Below the pieces are notes generated by a model. That model had not been told where the DNA came from and made no database searches. It saw only the letters and a program-made list of their open reading frames with translations. Source: DAMCZI01 sp032095175 (GTDB lineage Bacteria; Bacillota; Clostridia; Clostridiales; Caloramatoraceae). Taken from it: a stretch of 23,162 nucleotides of DNA. The stretch covers positions 1 through 23,162 of the forward strand of contig DAMCZI010000057.1 in assembly GCA_032095175.1 (NCBI GenBank), given 5' to 3'. The translations under genes and the position numbers were made by a program. How positions within the stretch are numbered: the first letter of the stretch is position 1; every line of letters begins with the position of its first letter. Positions 1 to 8,090 of the stretch are shown here, in pieces.

Positions 1-44
1 AAAAGAATTAAAAGGACGAGTAAGATGACTTATTTATTTTTTTA

Positions 45-71
45 ATGTGCCTAACTCAAAACTCAAGTGCC
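45..71 (-). repeat. GGCACTT-capped heptamer element (copy 1)
   Basis: Read on the minus strand, this is GGCACTT, GAGTTTT, GAGTTAG and then GCACAT. Its first 21 bases match 18 of 21 bases of the left arm of the palindrome at 8943-9009. Both sites are intergenic and lie just beyond the 3' end of a gene. This suggests a dispersed repeat family built on 7-bp units. It is short, so membership rests on that one alignment. Confidence 0.45.
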
Positions 72-124
72 TGTTGCCTCAGCCCTATCTATAATTATTT
101 ACATCTCATCCAAAAAACAAACCA

Positions 125-149
125 GGCTGGAAAAATTATTTTTCCAGCC
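125..149 (-). terminator. Intrinsic terminator of the ogg operon
   Basis: A perfect 11-bp inverted repeat (GGCTGGAAAAA / TTTTTCCAGCC) has a 3-base loop. On the minus strand it is followed, after a short gap, by a TTTTTT run. The TAA stop codon of the glycosylase gene is the loop itself (136-138), so the last codons form one arm of the hairpin. Confidence 0.8.
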
Positions 150-1020
150 CTTCTTTGCCTTTTAAATCTCTGGCATAATAAAAAAGATATTGCTGCGCAA
201 AGCCTGCATATTCTCCAAACTTGTCTCTTCCAAAATCCCTTATCTTTTTAAGGCTTACATCTGGAGCGAGGTAAAAATACTGCATTACTCTTTTAACCCA
301 TACATCAACAGGAAATGCATCATATTTCCCCATTGAAAAGAGTAGAATGCAATCGGATACCTTGGGACCTACACCCTTAAGCTTACTCAGTTCCTTTTGT
401 GCAGAATCTGTATCTAAGGATTTTATAAACTCCAAATTAGCCCTGCCTTCTGCAACCTCCTTTGATGTTTCAACTATGTATGGTGCTCTAAAGCCGCATC
501 CACACTCCTCTAGCTTTTCAACACCGACTTCTGCAAGTATTGATGGCCCAGGAAAGCTGTAGTAATCTCTGCCCTCAAATTCTATTTTGTCACCATATCT
601 TCTGCTTATATTTTCAACAGCCCTTTTTATCATAGGTATCCTGTTGTTAGCAGATATTATAAATGATATAAGAGTTTCAAATGGCTCCTGATTTAAAATC
701 CTTATTCCCTCTCCATGGGTTATAGCTTCTCTTAGAACCTCATCTGTAGATAGTTCTTTCTTTATACTTCCATAATCTCTTTCTAAATCTAAATAATGAA
801 TCCAAAAATCTCTGTCCTCTATACTTCCACCTTTTAAATATACGTTATCATTTTTCTTAAATACTTTTACAGTTCTTGCATTGGCAACACCTGTATAACC
901 TCCATCAGCCTCTGCATTCCATCTAAAGCACTGTCCGCATTCAAATATATGTTTAGCTTCAAAATCTGATACATCAGTAAATACTATACCTTCGCTATAT
1001 TCCTGAACTTCTCTATACAT
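136..1020 (-). CDS. ogg: 8-oxoguanine DNA glycosylase/AP lyase, Ogg1 type
   Basis: This 294-residue enzyme removes 8-oxoguanine paired with cytosine and nicks the abasic site (base excision repair). An N-terminal Ogg fold contains ECGQCFRW (about 27-34). The SANNR segment (about 123-127) matches the family loop that reads the opposite cytosine. A helix-hairpin-helix follows, with LKGVGPKVSDC at 214-224. Lys220 is the expected Schiff-base nucleophile and Asp239 in FPVDVWV the catalytic aspartate. Length is normal for the bacterial Ogg1 family. The gene lies 12 bp downstream of the P-loop/Asp23 gene on the same strand, so the two are probably co-transcribed. Family assignment is strong; the cellular role of the pairing is unknown. 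Confidence 0.93.
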   Translation of the reverse strand: MYREVQEYSEGIVFTDVSDFEAKHIFECGQCFRWNAEADGGYTGVANARTVKVFKKNDNVYLKGGSIEDRDFWIHYLDLERDYGSIKKELSTDEVLREAITHGEGIRILNQEPFETLISFIISANNRIPMIKRAVENISRRYGDKIEFEGRDYYSFPGPSILAEVGVEKLEECGCGFRAPYIVETSKEVAEGRANLEFIKSLDTDSAQKELSKLKGVGPKVSDCILLFSMGKYDAFPVDVWVKRVMQYFYLAPDVSLKKIRDFGRDKFGEYAGFAQQYLFYYARDLKGKEGLEK

Positions 1021-1032
1021 TTAAACACTCCC

Positions 1033-1842
1033 TTAAAGCTTTATTGATTTAACTATAACATTTACATCAACAACATTTTTTCCTGTCATAAATTCAACAT
1101 CCTTTTTCACTACGCTGGATATTCTATTTGCAATAGCATAAAGAGGTTCAACCGCTGCTAAAGATACTGTGAGAGTAATTGTTGTTCCTCCTGAAGTATC
1201 TAGTATATCAACAGAGTTTATTTTATCAACGTTTTTAATTCTTTTTCCAGCATAAGCAGATATTGATTTTATAACTCCATCCTTTATTTCATACTTCCCA
1301 AGATAACTAAACGTTGGTCTTACTACAGTTTTTTCATAGGATTCCACCTGTTTTTCACTTTTCCTTACCAACTGTCTTATTGAATCTATGAAATAACCTG
1401 AAAAATCCTTCTTAAGCTCAAATGTTGGTACAGGTATAATGTGCTTTCCTTTAACCCTTCTAGATACCATTGCCTTCTCTATTTCAGAAGCATCTGATAT
1501 CTCCTCAATCCTAATAAGATTGTAAGTCTCACCAAGGGAGAGATTTTCCAATATTTTTTCTATCATATGCTCTGATGTACCAACTATCAAAAGCTTTTCT
1601 GGTTGGTATTCACAAATAGCTTCCATTACTGCTTTTTTATGCTCTATATCAACAAATACAGCCCTTCTAATAGCTGCAATTTTCGTACTTTCACGTTTTG
1701 CTGAATATCCAGCTAAAACCTTTGTACCCTTTATAAGCAGTCCATCATCCATTATATATTCTATTCTATACATGCCCGCAACAGCCTGTGCCTTATAGCT
1801 TTTCCCCGTTCCACTCTTTCCAACCAATGCAAATATCTCCAT
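1033..1842 (-). CDS. P-loop NTPase fused to an Asp23/Gls24-like domain
   Basis: This 269-residue protein opens with a Walker A motif, GKSGTGKS, at residues 8-15, followed by about 120 residues of NTPase-like sequence (MDDGLLI at 31-37 and KLLIVGTSE at 83-91 are the likely nucleotide-fold strands). From about 177 to 269 it resembles the Asp23/Gls24 (alkaline shock, envelope stress) family: KYEIKDGVIKSIS, then TTITLTVSLA, and a final VVDVNVIVKSI strand. No signal peptide or membrane segment is visible. The start is set by TTGGAGG nine bases upstream. It leads the probable operon with ogg. Domain calls are from sequence pattern; I cannot name a function. Asp23 relatives associate with membranes or envelope proteins, so a nucleotide-regulated envelope role is one guess. 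Confidence 0.75.
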   Translation of the reverse strand: MEIFALVGKSGTGKSYKAQAVAGMYRIEYIMDDGLLIKGTKVLAGYSAKRESTKIAAIRRAVFVDIEHKKAVMEAICEYQPEKLLIVGTSEHMIEKILENLSLGETYNLIRIEEISDASEIEKAMVSRRVKGKHIIPVPTFELKKDFSGYFIDSIRQLVRKSEKQVESYEKTVVRPTFSYLGKYEIKDGVIKSISAYAGKRIKNVDKINSVDILDTSGGTTITLTVSLAAVEPLYAIANRISSVVKKDVEFMTGKNVVDVNVIVKSIKL

Positions 1843-1877
1843 GGGAAATCCTCCAATATTAAAATAACCATATATTT

Positions 1878-1883
1878 ATTATA
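1878..1883 (-). promoter_or_regulatory. Candidate -10 box of the P-loop/ogg operon
   Basis: TATAAT is present on the minus strand 36 bp upstream of the start codon, in the context GTGATATAAT. No good -35 box is present at 16-18 bp. The rest of the 1843-2103 gap is very AT-rich and holds nothing else I can identify except the promoter and ribosome binding site of the next gene. Confidence 0.4.
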
Positions 1884-2103
1884 TCACTTTATTTTAAACT
1901 ATATTTAGTATAAAAAATACAATAAAGCTTATGCTAAATTTTTAATATTTATTTTAATAATTTTATTAATCACGATTATAATATCAATTATCTTTCATTT
2001 ACAATTAATAGAGTTTATGATATTATTATTTAAAATTTATAATATAAGTTTTTTCTATTTATTTAAGGGAATTATACTTCAATAGGAGGATAGGAGGTGT
2101 TTT

Positions 2104-2607
2104 ATGGAAGAACAAAAGTTTGATGATGATAAGGAAAAGGACATGCCTCAGGAGCACCAACTTACACAGGAGGAAGTTTCAGAAATAGAAAACCAGTTGG
2201 CAAACAGAATGGCTATTCAACGTACTGCAAAGAACGGTGCTAATTGGTTTTATTGGATATGTGGATTATCTATACTCAACACTATTATCTACAGCTTTGG
2301 TGGTGACATATCCTTCATTTTTGGACTTGGCGCAACAACTGTAACAGATGTTTTTATTGGTGAGTTATTTGACAATCCAGCCTTAATACAAATTATTGTA
2401 AGTATAGCTGTATCAAGCATTTATGTAATATGCGGACGTTTTGCAAACAAGGGCTTTAAGGCTGCCTTCATCGTTGGTATGGTTTTATATATAATAGATG
2501 CAATCATATATATTGTTTTAGGCGATTTTCTATCCGTTGCATTCCATGTATTTGCACTTTACGAAATATATAAAGGCATAAAGGCATCCAAGCTTTTAAA
2601 TTCATAG
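2104..2607 (+). CDS. Small polytopic membrane protein of unknown function
   Basis: This 167-residue protein starts with an acidic, soluble stretch (about 1-45, rich in E, D, Q and K). Four hydrophobic segments follow at about 47-65, 68-88, 92-111 and 119-140, and a fifth, weaker one at 142-157. It ends in a short basic tail (KGIKASK). I do not recognise a family motif. The start is well supported by a double Shine-Dalgarno (AGGAGGATAGGAGGTG) directly upstream. It is a single gene, divergent from the ogg operon and convergent with the lysine transporter. It lacks a cleavable signal peptide and catalytic residues, and a TATAAT at 2038-2043 may be its -10 box. Confidence 0.75.
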   Translation: MEEQKFDDDKEKDMPQEHQLTQEEVSEIENQLANRMAIQRTAKNGANWFYWICGLSILNTIIYSFGGDISFIFGLGATTVTDVFIGELFDNPALIQIIVSIAVSSIYVICGRFANKGFKAAFIVGMVLYIIDAIIYIVLGDFLSVAFHVFALYEIYKGIKASKLLNS

Positions 2608-2631
2608 TTTTTAAATCTTTAATTAAAAAAC

Positions 2632-2662
2632 AAGGACTGCACCCTTTTAGGATGCAGTCCTT
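2632..2662 (-). terminator. Intrinsic terminator between convergent genes
   Basis: A perfect 10-bp stem (AAGGACTGCA / TGCAGTCCTT) encloses an 11-base loop. The T tract (GTTTTTT) lies on the minus-strand side, so it mainly ends the transporter transcript. It can also act against the converging membrane-protein gene, though the plus-strand side has only a weak T run. Confidence 0.8.
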
Positions 2663-2665
2663 ATA

Positions 2666-4402
2666 TTATGCCTTAATTGATGTTTTTTCTTCATCTACTT
2701 CCACTGGTTTACCTACAAAGTAAACAAGCAATCCTGTTACCACAATTGAAATTGGGAGGACTATATACACTGGTATTCCAAGTCCAACTGGTATATAACC
2801 ACAAATTATAGTTATAGCTGCAACAGCCAGAGAATACCACATCTGAGTATTGGTATGGTCAATATGATCACATGCAGAACCCATTGATGATAGTATAGTC
2901 GTATCAGATATTGGTGAACAGTGATCTCCAAATATTGCACCTGTTAAAACTGCTCCAGCACTCATTATTACATATGAATGTGTTGGATTAATAGCAAATG
3001 CAAGGGGTATTGCAAGGGGCATTAGTATTCCCATTGTTCCATAGGATGTACCTGTTGCAAAGGATATTATTGAACCAAGTACAAATATTAATGTTGGAAG
3101 TAAAAATGCTGGCAGAGTACTTGAAAGCTTTGATGCAAGGAAAACTGCTGTTCCAAGCTCCTTTGTAACTCCACTTAATGACCATGCAAGAAGAAGTATC
3201 ACTGCTGTTATAATAAGGGACTTCATTCCCTGAATCCATGTGTCTATTGCTTCGCTAAGAGTAAATATCTTCTGTGACATTCCCATTACAATAGCAACTA
3301 TACTTGCAACAAGTGCTGATTGGAATAGAACAATACTAGCATCAGCTGAAGAGAAAGTCTCCCTTATTGCTGCAAATGAAAGAGGGGAGTTGGTCAATAT
3401 TTTTATAACTTCTGCATCCTCTCCACCCATTATTGCCTTATATCCATTGTAGTAGAAAGCTAAAAGGGCTCCAAATATAAGTATTCCTATTGGTATTATT
3501 GCATTCCATATACTAAGCTTAATTCCTTCCTTCGGTTCAAGCCCTGTAGCCTCATCTGAAACCATAGGCTTTGCATCATCTGCTATAACCTTACCTGTAC
3601 TTCTAGCTCTTCTTTCCGCCTTAAGCATTGGTCCAAATTCCTTTAGAAATATTGCAGTAAACACAATAAACATAAGAATTAGAATATTGTAAAATCTATA
3701 TGGAATAGTTGAAACAAACACTCCATAGGCATTGGTAGTTTGTCCAACTGCTTCAAAGGCATCCTTAATTAAGCTTATTTCATATCCTACCCAGGTTGAA
3801 ATAAGTGCTAATCCAGCTATTGGTGCTGCAGTTGCATCAACTATAAAGGATAGCTTTTCCCTTGAAACTCTCATTTTATCGGTAACTGGTCTCATTATAG
3901 GTCCAACTATAAGTGAGTTTGCATAGTCATCAAAGAAAACAAGAACTCCTAAAAGCCATGTTATAAGCTGGGCACTTACTGGAGTTTTAGCCTTCTTTGC
4001 AAGGCTCTCTGCTATAGCCTTTGCTCCACCCATCTTTGATACAAGTGCTATAAGTCCACCTATTGTCATACATTGAAGAATGATACCAGCATTCCATGGG
4101 TCAGCAAGACAAGCTACAATTCTGTCTATAAACGCTAAGAACGCATTAAATAATGCCTGAAATACATTTCCTCCATTTAAACTCATTAAAAATGTTCCTG
4201 TTAGCACTCCAAGAGAAAGTGAAAGAACAACATTCTTGGTTATAAATGCTAATGTAATTGCAACAAGCGGCGGCAAAATTGTCCATAATCCTAATCTTGC
4301 TGCATTTGCTTGTGCTGGATTTCCATCTGCTGCAAAGGCTGTTACTGCTGTCAATAACATAAATGTTAAAACCAATAACAGTATTCGCTCTCTTCTTTTC
4401 AT
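2666..4402 (-). CDS. lysW: NhaC-family transporter, predicted lysine transporter
   Basis: This 578-residue integral membrane protein belongs to the Na+/H+ antiporter NhaC family. Recognisable blocks are FFDDYANSLIVGP (about 156-168) and GDHCSPISDTTILSS (492-506) followed by CDHIDHTNTQ. The C-terminal block is typical of NhaC-like carriers. The N terminus (MKRRERILLLVLTF to AFAADG, about 1-27) looks like a cleavable signal peptide, which is uncommon for polytopic carriers. The start follows AAGGAGG with good spacing. The decisive context is the lysine riboswitch in its leader: riboswitch-controlled NhaC members have been predicted to import lysine and named LysW. Family membership is seen directly; lysine as substrate is inferred from the riboswitch. 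A plain Na+/H+ antiporter is the alternative. Confidence 0.85.
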   Translation of the reverse strand: MKRRERILLLVLTFMLLTAVTAFAADGNPAQANAARLGLWTILPPLVAITLAFITKNVVLSLSLGVLTGTFLMSLNGGNVFQALFNAFLAFIDRIVACLADPWNAGIILQCMTIGGLIALVSKMGGAKAIAESLAKKAKTPVSAQLITWLLGVLVFFDDYANSLIVGPIMRPVTDKMRVSREKLSFIVDATAAPIAGLALISTWVGYEISLIKDAFEAVGQTTNAYGVFVSTIPYRFYNILILMFIVFTAIFLKEFGPMLKAERRARSTGKVIADDAKPMVSDEATGLEPKEGIKLSIWNAIIPIGILIFGALLAFYYNGYKAIMGGEDAEVIKILTNSPLSFAAIRETFSSADASIVLFQSALVASIVAIVMGMSQKIFTLSEAIDTWIQGMKSLIITAVILLLAWSLSGVTKELGTAVFLASKLSSTLPAFLLPTLIFVLGSIISFATGTSYGTMGILMPLAIPLAFAINPTHSYVIMSAGAVLTGAIFGDHCSPISDTTILSSMGSACDHIDHTNTQMWYSLAVAAITIICGYIPVGLGIPVYIVLPISIVVTGLLVYFVGKPVEVDEEKTSIKA

Positions 4403-4449
4403 CTCATGTCCTCCTTAAATTTAAATTTACCAGGAGTAGAGCAAAATAA

Positions 4450-4477
4450 AAAAAGCCCTGAGCATTCACCCAGAGTT
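4450..4477 (-). terminator. Riboswitch expression-platform terminator
   Basis: On the minus strand CTCTGGG pairs with CTCAGGG around a 6-base loop and is followed by CTTTTTTT. The one U-G pair forms only in the minus-strand RNA. It sits between the lysine aptamer and the transporter start codon, as expected for transcriptional attenuation: lysine bound, transcription stops. Confidence 0.88.
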
Positions 4478-4555
4478 CTACGCTTGTACACTTTCATGCC
4501 AAGCAACAGCTTAATATGCAATCACCAAATCTGATGAGCACATTAAACCTAAACA

Positions 4556-4725
4556 AGATGATAGCTCTCCACAAAATACTGTGACAGTACCATGCATATT
4601 CTACATGATCCCAGCTATATGGTCTTAAAGCATCAACCATACACTTCGGCGGTGTTTCCTTTCCTAAAGCTTCACTGTGCTTACCTCTGCTTTAGTAGTA
4701 ATAAACATCGCTCCTCTACCCTGAC
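4556..4725 (-). promoter_or_regulatory. Lysine riboswitch aptamer (L box)
   Basis: Read on the minus strand, conserved lysine-aptamer blocks occur in order: GGTAGAGGAGCG, AGTGAAGC, GGAAAGG, CCGCCGAAG, TAGCTGGGAT, ACTGTCAC and GGAGAGCTATC. The first and last blocks close helix P1 (GGTAG with CTATC, 4716-4720 and 4560-4564). The order and spacing match the Bacillus lysC leader I know. It is followed by an intrinsic terminator, so it most likely switches the NhaC-type transporter off when lysine is plentiful. I could not resolve the antiterminator pairing by eye. Confidence 0.95.
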
Positions 4726-4869
4726 GTATTAATTTATAATAATTATACATAGTCATTTAATATATGTCAAATGGAAATTATCATGTAATGTATCAATCCA
4801 ACTCAATTTTACGCTAATTTAATTTAGTACTATTTCTATATATATTCCTTTATTTGCATATTTTTAAAT

Positions 4870-4900
4870 AAAAAACCGAGGTATTTCTACCTCAGTTTTT
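4870..4900 (-). terminator. Intrinsic terminator of the first GH18 gene
   Basis: On the minus strand CTGAGGTA pairs with TACCTCGG around a 4-base loop, with one U-G wobble, and ends in TTTTTT. It begins 9 bp beyond the stop codon. A flanking A run makes it look partly bidirectional. The remaining 4740-4870 stretch is AT-rich and contains only the presumed riboswitch promoter. Confidence 0.82.
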
Positions 4901-4904
4901 TATC

Positions 4905-7577
4905 TTACTTCAATTTTTGCTTAATTACATTCCAGATATCATCCGTTGGATTCCAGTTAAGGTCCCAAGCTCCCATTCCTGCAAGACCATAGTTTCTTAT
5001 TATATCCATTCTCCATCCCATAGAACGAGAATCTTCAAGCCATACAAGGTGTTTATATCCACCTGTATAGTATTCAAGTACATTTTGCCTTGTGTAATCA
5101 TCATAGTAAACTCTTCCGTTATACTGCTGCTTTTTCTCTGCTGCAGAGCTTACTGATATAGAACTGGATTTTACAACAGAGGATTGCTTTGTACTACTGC
5201 TTATAAAGAATGTACCATCCTTAGGAGTATACGCATTTACACCATTACACTTAACAATATACCAGTTGCTGCTTTCCGGAGCTATTGAAACATATTCAAA
5301 GGAATCTCCCTCTGATGTTGTTGTAATTATGTTTTCATTAGCATCAACAGGGCTTGTGCGCACTATTGTCTGGCTTTTAACCATTACTGAATCAAATGGA
5401 AGCATTATTTGAGGTATTGTTTCTCCCTCAACATCCTTTCCATCTCCATTAACATAAACTGCATTTTTCTGTGGTATATATGCTTCGGTTCCATTATATT
5501 CAACCTTATACCAATCACCTACGGTACTGATATACTTAAAGGCATGTCCAACTTTACCGGACATAACTTTATAGCTATCACTTTCAAACATTTGTGAATA
5601 GATGTTTGAATCATACTTTAATGCTATAGAATCATATGAAAGAACCATATCAACAGATGCTTCAATTGATTTAGGGTTTGTATTAGCTGGTATCACGGCA
5701 ACATCCTTGCTTGGTATATATGCCTCTGCTCCATCATATTCAACCTTACACCAATCCTGATTATTTTCAATTAGCTTAAGGGCATATCCTGGCTTTATAT
5801 CAGCTATTCTATTTGTATCTGTCAGGTTAGGAGTTTTATATAAAGCTCCTGCCTTCTCAAATGCAACAGAATTATATGGCACCTGTGTTTCTACTAATGT
5901 AAAGTCCCTAAGATAGAATGGAACACCTAATATAATTTTTTCCTTTGGTACTCCCTGGCTTATCATATCCTTTAGACCTTTTTCTACCCATGGGAATGAA
6001 CCAACTGAACCGGCAGTTTTAGAACCTGCATAATGTTCATCATATGCCATGTAAACAATATAATCAACATATTTAGCAAGAACAGGTCTGTCTGTGAAGC
6101 TTGAGTATACTGAACCAACTGTAGGTTTTACAACGTCAACAGAAACACTGAATCCACCCTTTTTAAGTGCAGCTGATAAATCTCTTGTGAAAGCAGTGAA
6201 TCCATCCTTATTGGAGGAATATTTTCCTATTCCTTCAAAGTCTATGTTTACACCGTCAACGTCATATTTTCCAGCATATTCAACTATCTGGTTTATTACT
6301 CTCTGCCTTACTGTATTATCAGTAAATATCTTATTTGCCCTATCAGCATTGAATTCTTGAAGTAAAGCCCAAACCTCATAACCATTTTGATGTGCCACCC
6401 TTGAATATTCTCTATCAGCTTTTTCTCCGACAGTTATACTCGATGGCTTACTGTAATCTCCCTGCAAATAGAACCATGTTGGAGACATAATATCAATTCC
6501 TGTAGAAGTTGTCTGTCTTCTTAAGTAGTCAGTGCTTTCATCATAATGTGAGGGATTAGATGATCTACTGTACAAATAATCCCATACCAGAGTAATCTTG
6601 TCTGTATATGGCTTGTCCAATAACACTGTCTTTGAAACAGGTACATAGCCATACTTTCTTCCTATCTTTATCTTGTAATAGTTTCCCGACTGTGAAACTA
6701 TCTCGTATTCTTTTCCTTTTACAGCATATCTTTCATCAGATGCACCATTAATATCTATAAGCAAAGGAGTGCTTTCATTCATGACAATGTATTTTCCAGT
6801 TCCTACATTTATCTCAGGTGTTTCAGTATTTCCACTTGAAGAAGTATGTACACGTGTGTATGCTTCTGCAATATATCCCTTTGATGTCCTTAAAAAACTA
6901 CCTGATTTGCCTATTATATCTACAATCTGCCCTCTTGTATAATATCCAACTATTGGAGAGCTTGTAGTAGCACTCTTTCTTATATTTAGCTTGCTTGTAG
7001 TAATATCAACCTTATAGGTTTTAAATGATGGTGCTTTATTTCCCGAACCACCAGTGTTATTTGATGGCGGGGAATATTTTTTTGTATAAGCTGCAGCTAT
7101 ATATCCCCTTGATGTTCTTAGAAAGCTTCCGCTTTGTCCTATTACATCAACTATAGTACCCTTTGTGTAATAACCTGCTAAGCTTGCTTTAGTTGATGGG
7201 GATTTTCTTATATTAAGCTTACTTGTTGTCACCTGCACCTTATAGGGAGTAAATCTTCCTCCCCGGGATGGTGTTGATGGCTGAGGAGTATATCTTCTTG
7301 TGTAAGAAGCAGCTATATACCCCCTTGATGTTTTTAGGAAACTTCCTGACTGTCCAATTACATCGGCTATGTTTCCTCTGCTGTAGCTTCCAACTATCGA
7401 AGCTCTAGTAGAAGGGGATTTTCTTATATTTAGCTTCCCTGCTGTTACAACCACCTTATAGGATGCAAATGCCCTGGAGGAGTAAGCCTTTCCATGTAAA
7501 GCTACCGAAACATCTAAAAAATATGCTGCAAAAGAAATAAGAAGAAATACAGACAAAACTACTTTGAATTTTTTCAT
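4905..7577 (-). CDS. Secreted GH18 glycosidase with seven SH3-like domains
   Basis: This 890-residue protein has an N-terminal signal sequence (about 1-31). Three near-identical bacterial SH3 repeats (about 39-97, 112-168, 187-243, each with KLNIRKS and GSFLRTS) come next, then a fourth, diverged one (262-320). A GH18 barrel starts near 326; DGVNIDFEG (441-449) is the catalytic motif with Glu448 as proton donor, and MAYDEHY (510-516) is the conserved tyrosine strand. After GVPFYLRDF (551-559) the barrel is interrupted by three SH3-like modules (about 570-628, 643-707, 728-797) and resumes at 817-890 with GLAGMGAWDL, the last strand. Likely substrate is peptidoglycan or spore cortex, as for YaaH/SleL relatives; chitin is less likely. 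AGGAGGTGG lies six bases upstream of the ATG. A paralog lies at 9219-10937. Confidence 0.85.
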   Translation of the reverse strand: MKKFKVVLSVFLLISFAAYFLDVSVALHGKAYSSRAFASYKVVVTAGKLNIRKSPSTRASIVGSYSRGNIADVIGQSGSFLKTSRGYIAASYTRRYTPQPSTPSRGGRFTPYKVQVTTSKLNIRKSPSTKASLAGYYTKGTIVDVIGQSGSFLRTSRGYIAAAYTKKYSPPSNNTGGSGNKAPSFKTYKVDITTSKLNIRKSATTSSPIVGYYTRGQIVDIIGKSGSFLRTSKGYIAEAYTRVHTSSSGNTETPEINVGTGKYIVMNESTPLLIDINGASDERYAVKGKEYEIVSQSGNYYKIKIGRKYGYVPVSKTVLLDKPYTDKITLVWDYLYSRSSNPSHYDESTDYLRRQTTSTGIDIMSPTWFYLQGDYSKPSSITVGEKADREYSRVAHQNGYEVWALLQEFNADRANKIFTDNTVRQRVINQIVEYAGKYDVDGVNIDFEGIGKYSSNKDGFTAFTRDLSAALKKGGFSVSVDVVKPTVGSVYSSFTDRPVLAKYVDYIVYMAYDEHYAGSKTAGSVGSFPWVEKGLKDMISQGVPKEKIILGVPFYLRDFTLVETQVPYNSVAFEKAGALYKTPNLTDTNRIADIKPGYALKLIENNQDWCKVEYDGAEAYIPSKDVAVIPANTNPKSIEASVDMVLSYDSIALKYDSNIYSQMFESDSYKVMSGKVGHAFKYISTVGDWYKVEYNGTEAYIPQKNAVYVNGDGKDVEGETIPQIMLPFDSVMVKSQTIVRTSPVDANENIITTTSEGDSFEYVSIAPESSNWYIVKCNGVNAYTPKDGTFFISSSTKQSSVVKSSSISVSSAAEKKQQYNGRVYYDDYTRQNVLEYYTGGYKHLVWLEDSRSMGWRMDIIRNYGLAGMGAWDLNWNPTDDIWNVIKQKLK

Positions 7578-7645
7578 TAAGTTACCACCTCCTATTTTTA
7601 TTATCGGTAAAACAGTGATAAAAATTAATTAGCTGCACATACTTA

Positions 7646-7651
7646 ATTATA
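7646..7651 (-). promoter_or_regulatory. Candidate -10 box of the first GH18 gene
   Basis: TATAAT on the minus strand, about 70 bp upstream of the start codon. Its -35 partner is poor (TAGATT at 17 bp). No copy of the ECF-like promoter sequence found upstream of the paralog is present here. Confidence 0.35.
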
Positions 7652-7674
7652 GTTTCTATTCAATTAAAAATCTA

Positions 7675-7703
7675 TTGACATTTCTTTGCAGTAGTAGTAA
7701 GAT
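7675..7703 (+). promoter_or_regulatory. Sigma-A-type promoter of the thioredoxin operon
   Basis: A perfect -35 box TTGACA (7675-7680) is followed 17 bp later by TAAGAT (7698-7703). Transcription would start near 7710, right at the CsoR/CstR-like palindrome, giving a leader of about 57 bases. Confidence 0.65.
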
Positions 7704-7714
7704 AAAATCAAAGA

Positions 7715-7731
7715 TACCCCCCAGGGGTGTA
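7715..7731 (+). promoter_or_regulatory. CsoR/CstR-like operator in the trx leader
   Basis: TACCCCCCAGGGGTGTA is a 17-bp pseudopalindrome with one mismatched pair. It has the C-tract/G-tract form flanked by TA that is typical of CsoR-family operators (copper sensors CsoR, persulfide sensors CstR). It lies at or just after the expected start site, a position suited to repression. It is bracketed by GATAC/GTATC and by direct copies of ATCAAAG (7707-7713, 7734-7740). No CsoR-family gene is in this window, so the cognate regulator is unknown. Confidence 0.55.
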
Positions 7732-7766
7732 GTATCAAAGAATATAAATTGCAAGGAGGAATATAT

Positions 7767-8090
7767 ATGATAGATCATACAAGTGATTCAAACTTTGAAT
7801 CAAGAGTTTTAAATTCAAATACACCAGTTCTTGTGGACTTCTGGGCACAGTGGTGCGGCCCATGCAAAATGCTTGCTCCTGTATTGGAAAAAGTAGCATC
7901 TAATCTGGAAGGAACAGTTGATATAGTTAAAATAGATGTTGATGAAAATCCAGTGGTTTCCTCAACATATGGTATATCAAGCATTCCAACACTCATACTC
8001 TTTAACAACGGTAAGCCAGTAGGAAAAATAGTAGGCTTCAGACCTGCAGAGCAGATTGAAGCTGCCATAAAGGGAGCCTTAAGCAAGTAA
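7767..8090 (+). CDS. trxA: Thioredoxin
   Basis: This 107-residue cytoplasmic thiol-disulfide carrier has the active site WCGPC (Cys30, Cys33), the FWAQWCGPCK context, the buried Asp in VDFWA, and the cis-proline in SIPTL. The ATG at 7767 is chosen over an upstream in-frame TTG at 7749 because AAGGAGG sits just before it and overlaps the longer reading. Its stop codon overlaps the start of the next gene by one base (TAATG), so translation of the two is coupled. Its reductant is expected to be the adjacent flavoprotein. The preceding CsoR/CstR-like operator suggests induction by metal or sulfur stress; that is inference. Confidence 0.95.
   Translation: MIDHTSDSNFESRVLNSNTPVLVDFWAQWCGPCKMLAPVLEKVASNLEGTVDIVKIDVDENPVVSSTYGISSIPTLILFNNGKPVGKIVGFRPAEQIEAAIKGALSK

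Noticed and set aside
7749..7766. Longer thioredoxin reading from TTG at 7749
   Set aside because: The extension would translate the AAGGAGG ribosome binding site; the ATG at 7767 has ideal spacing and gives a normal thioredoxin N terminus.
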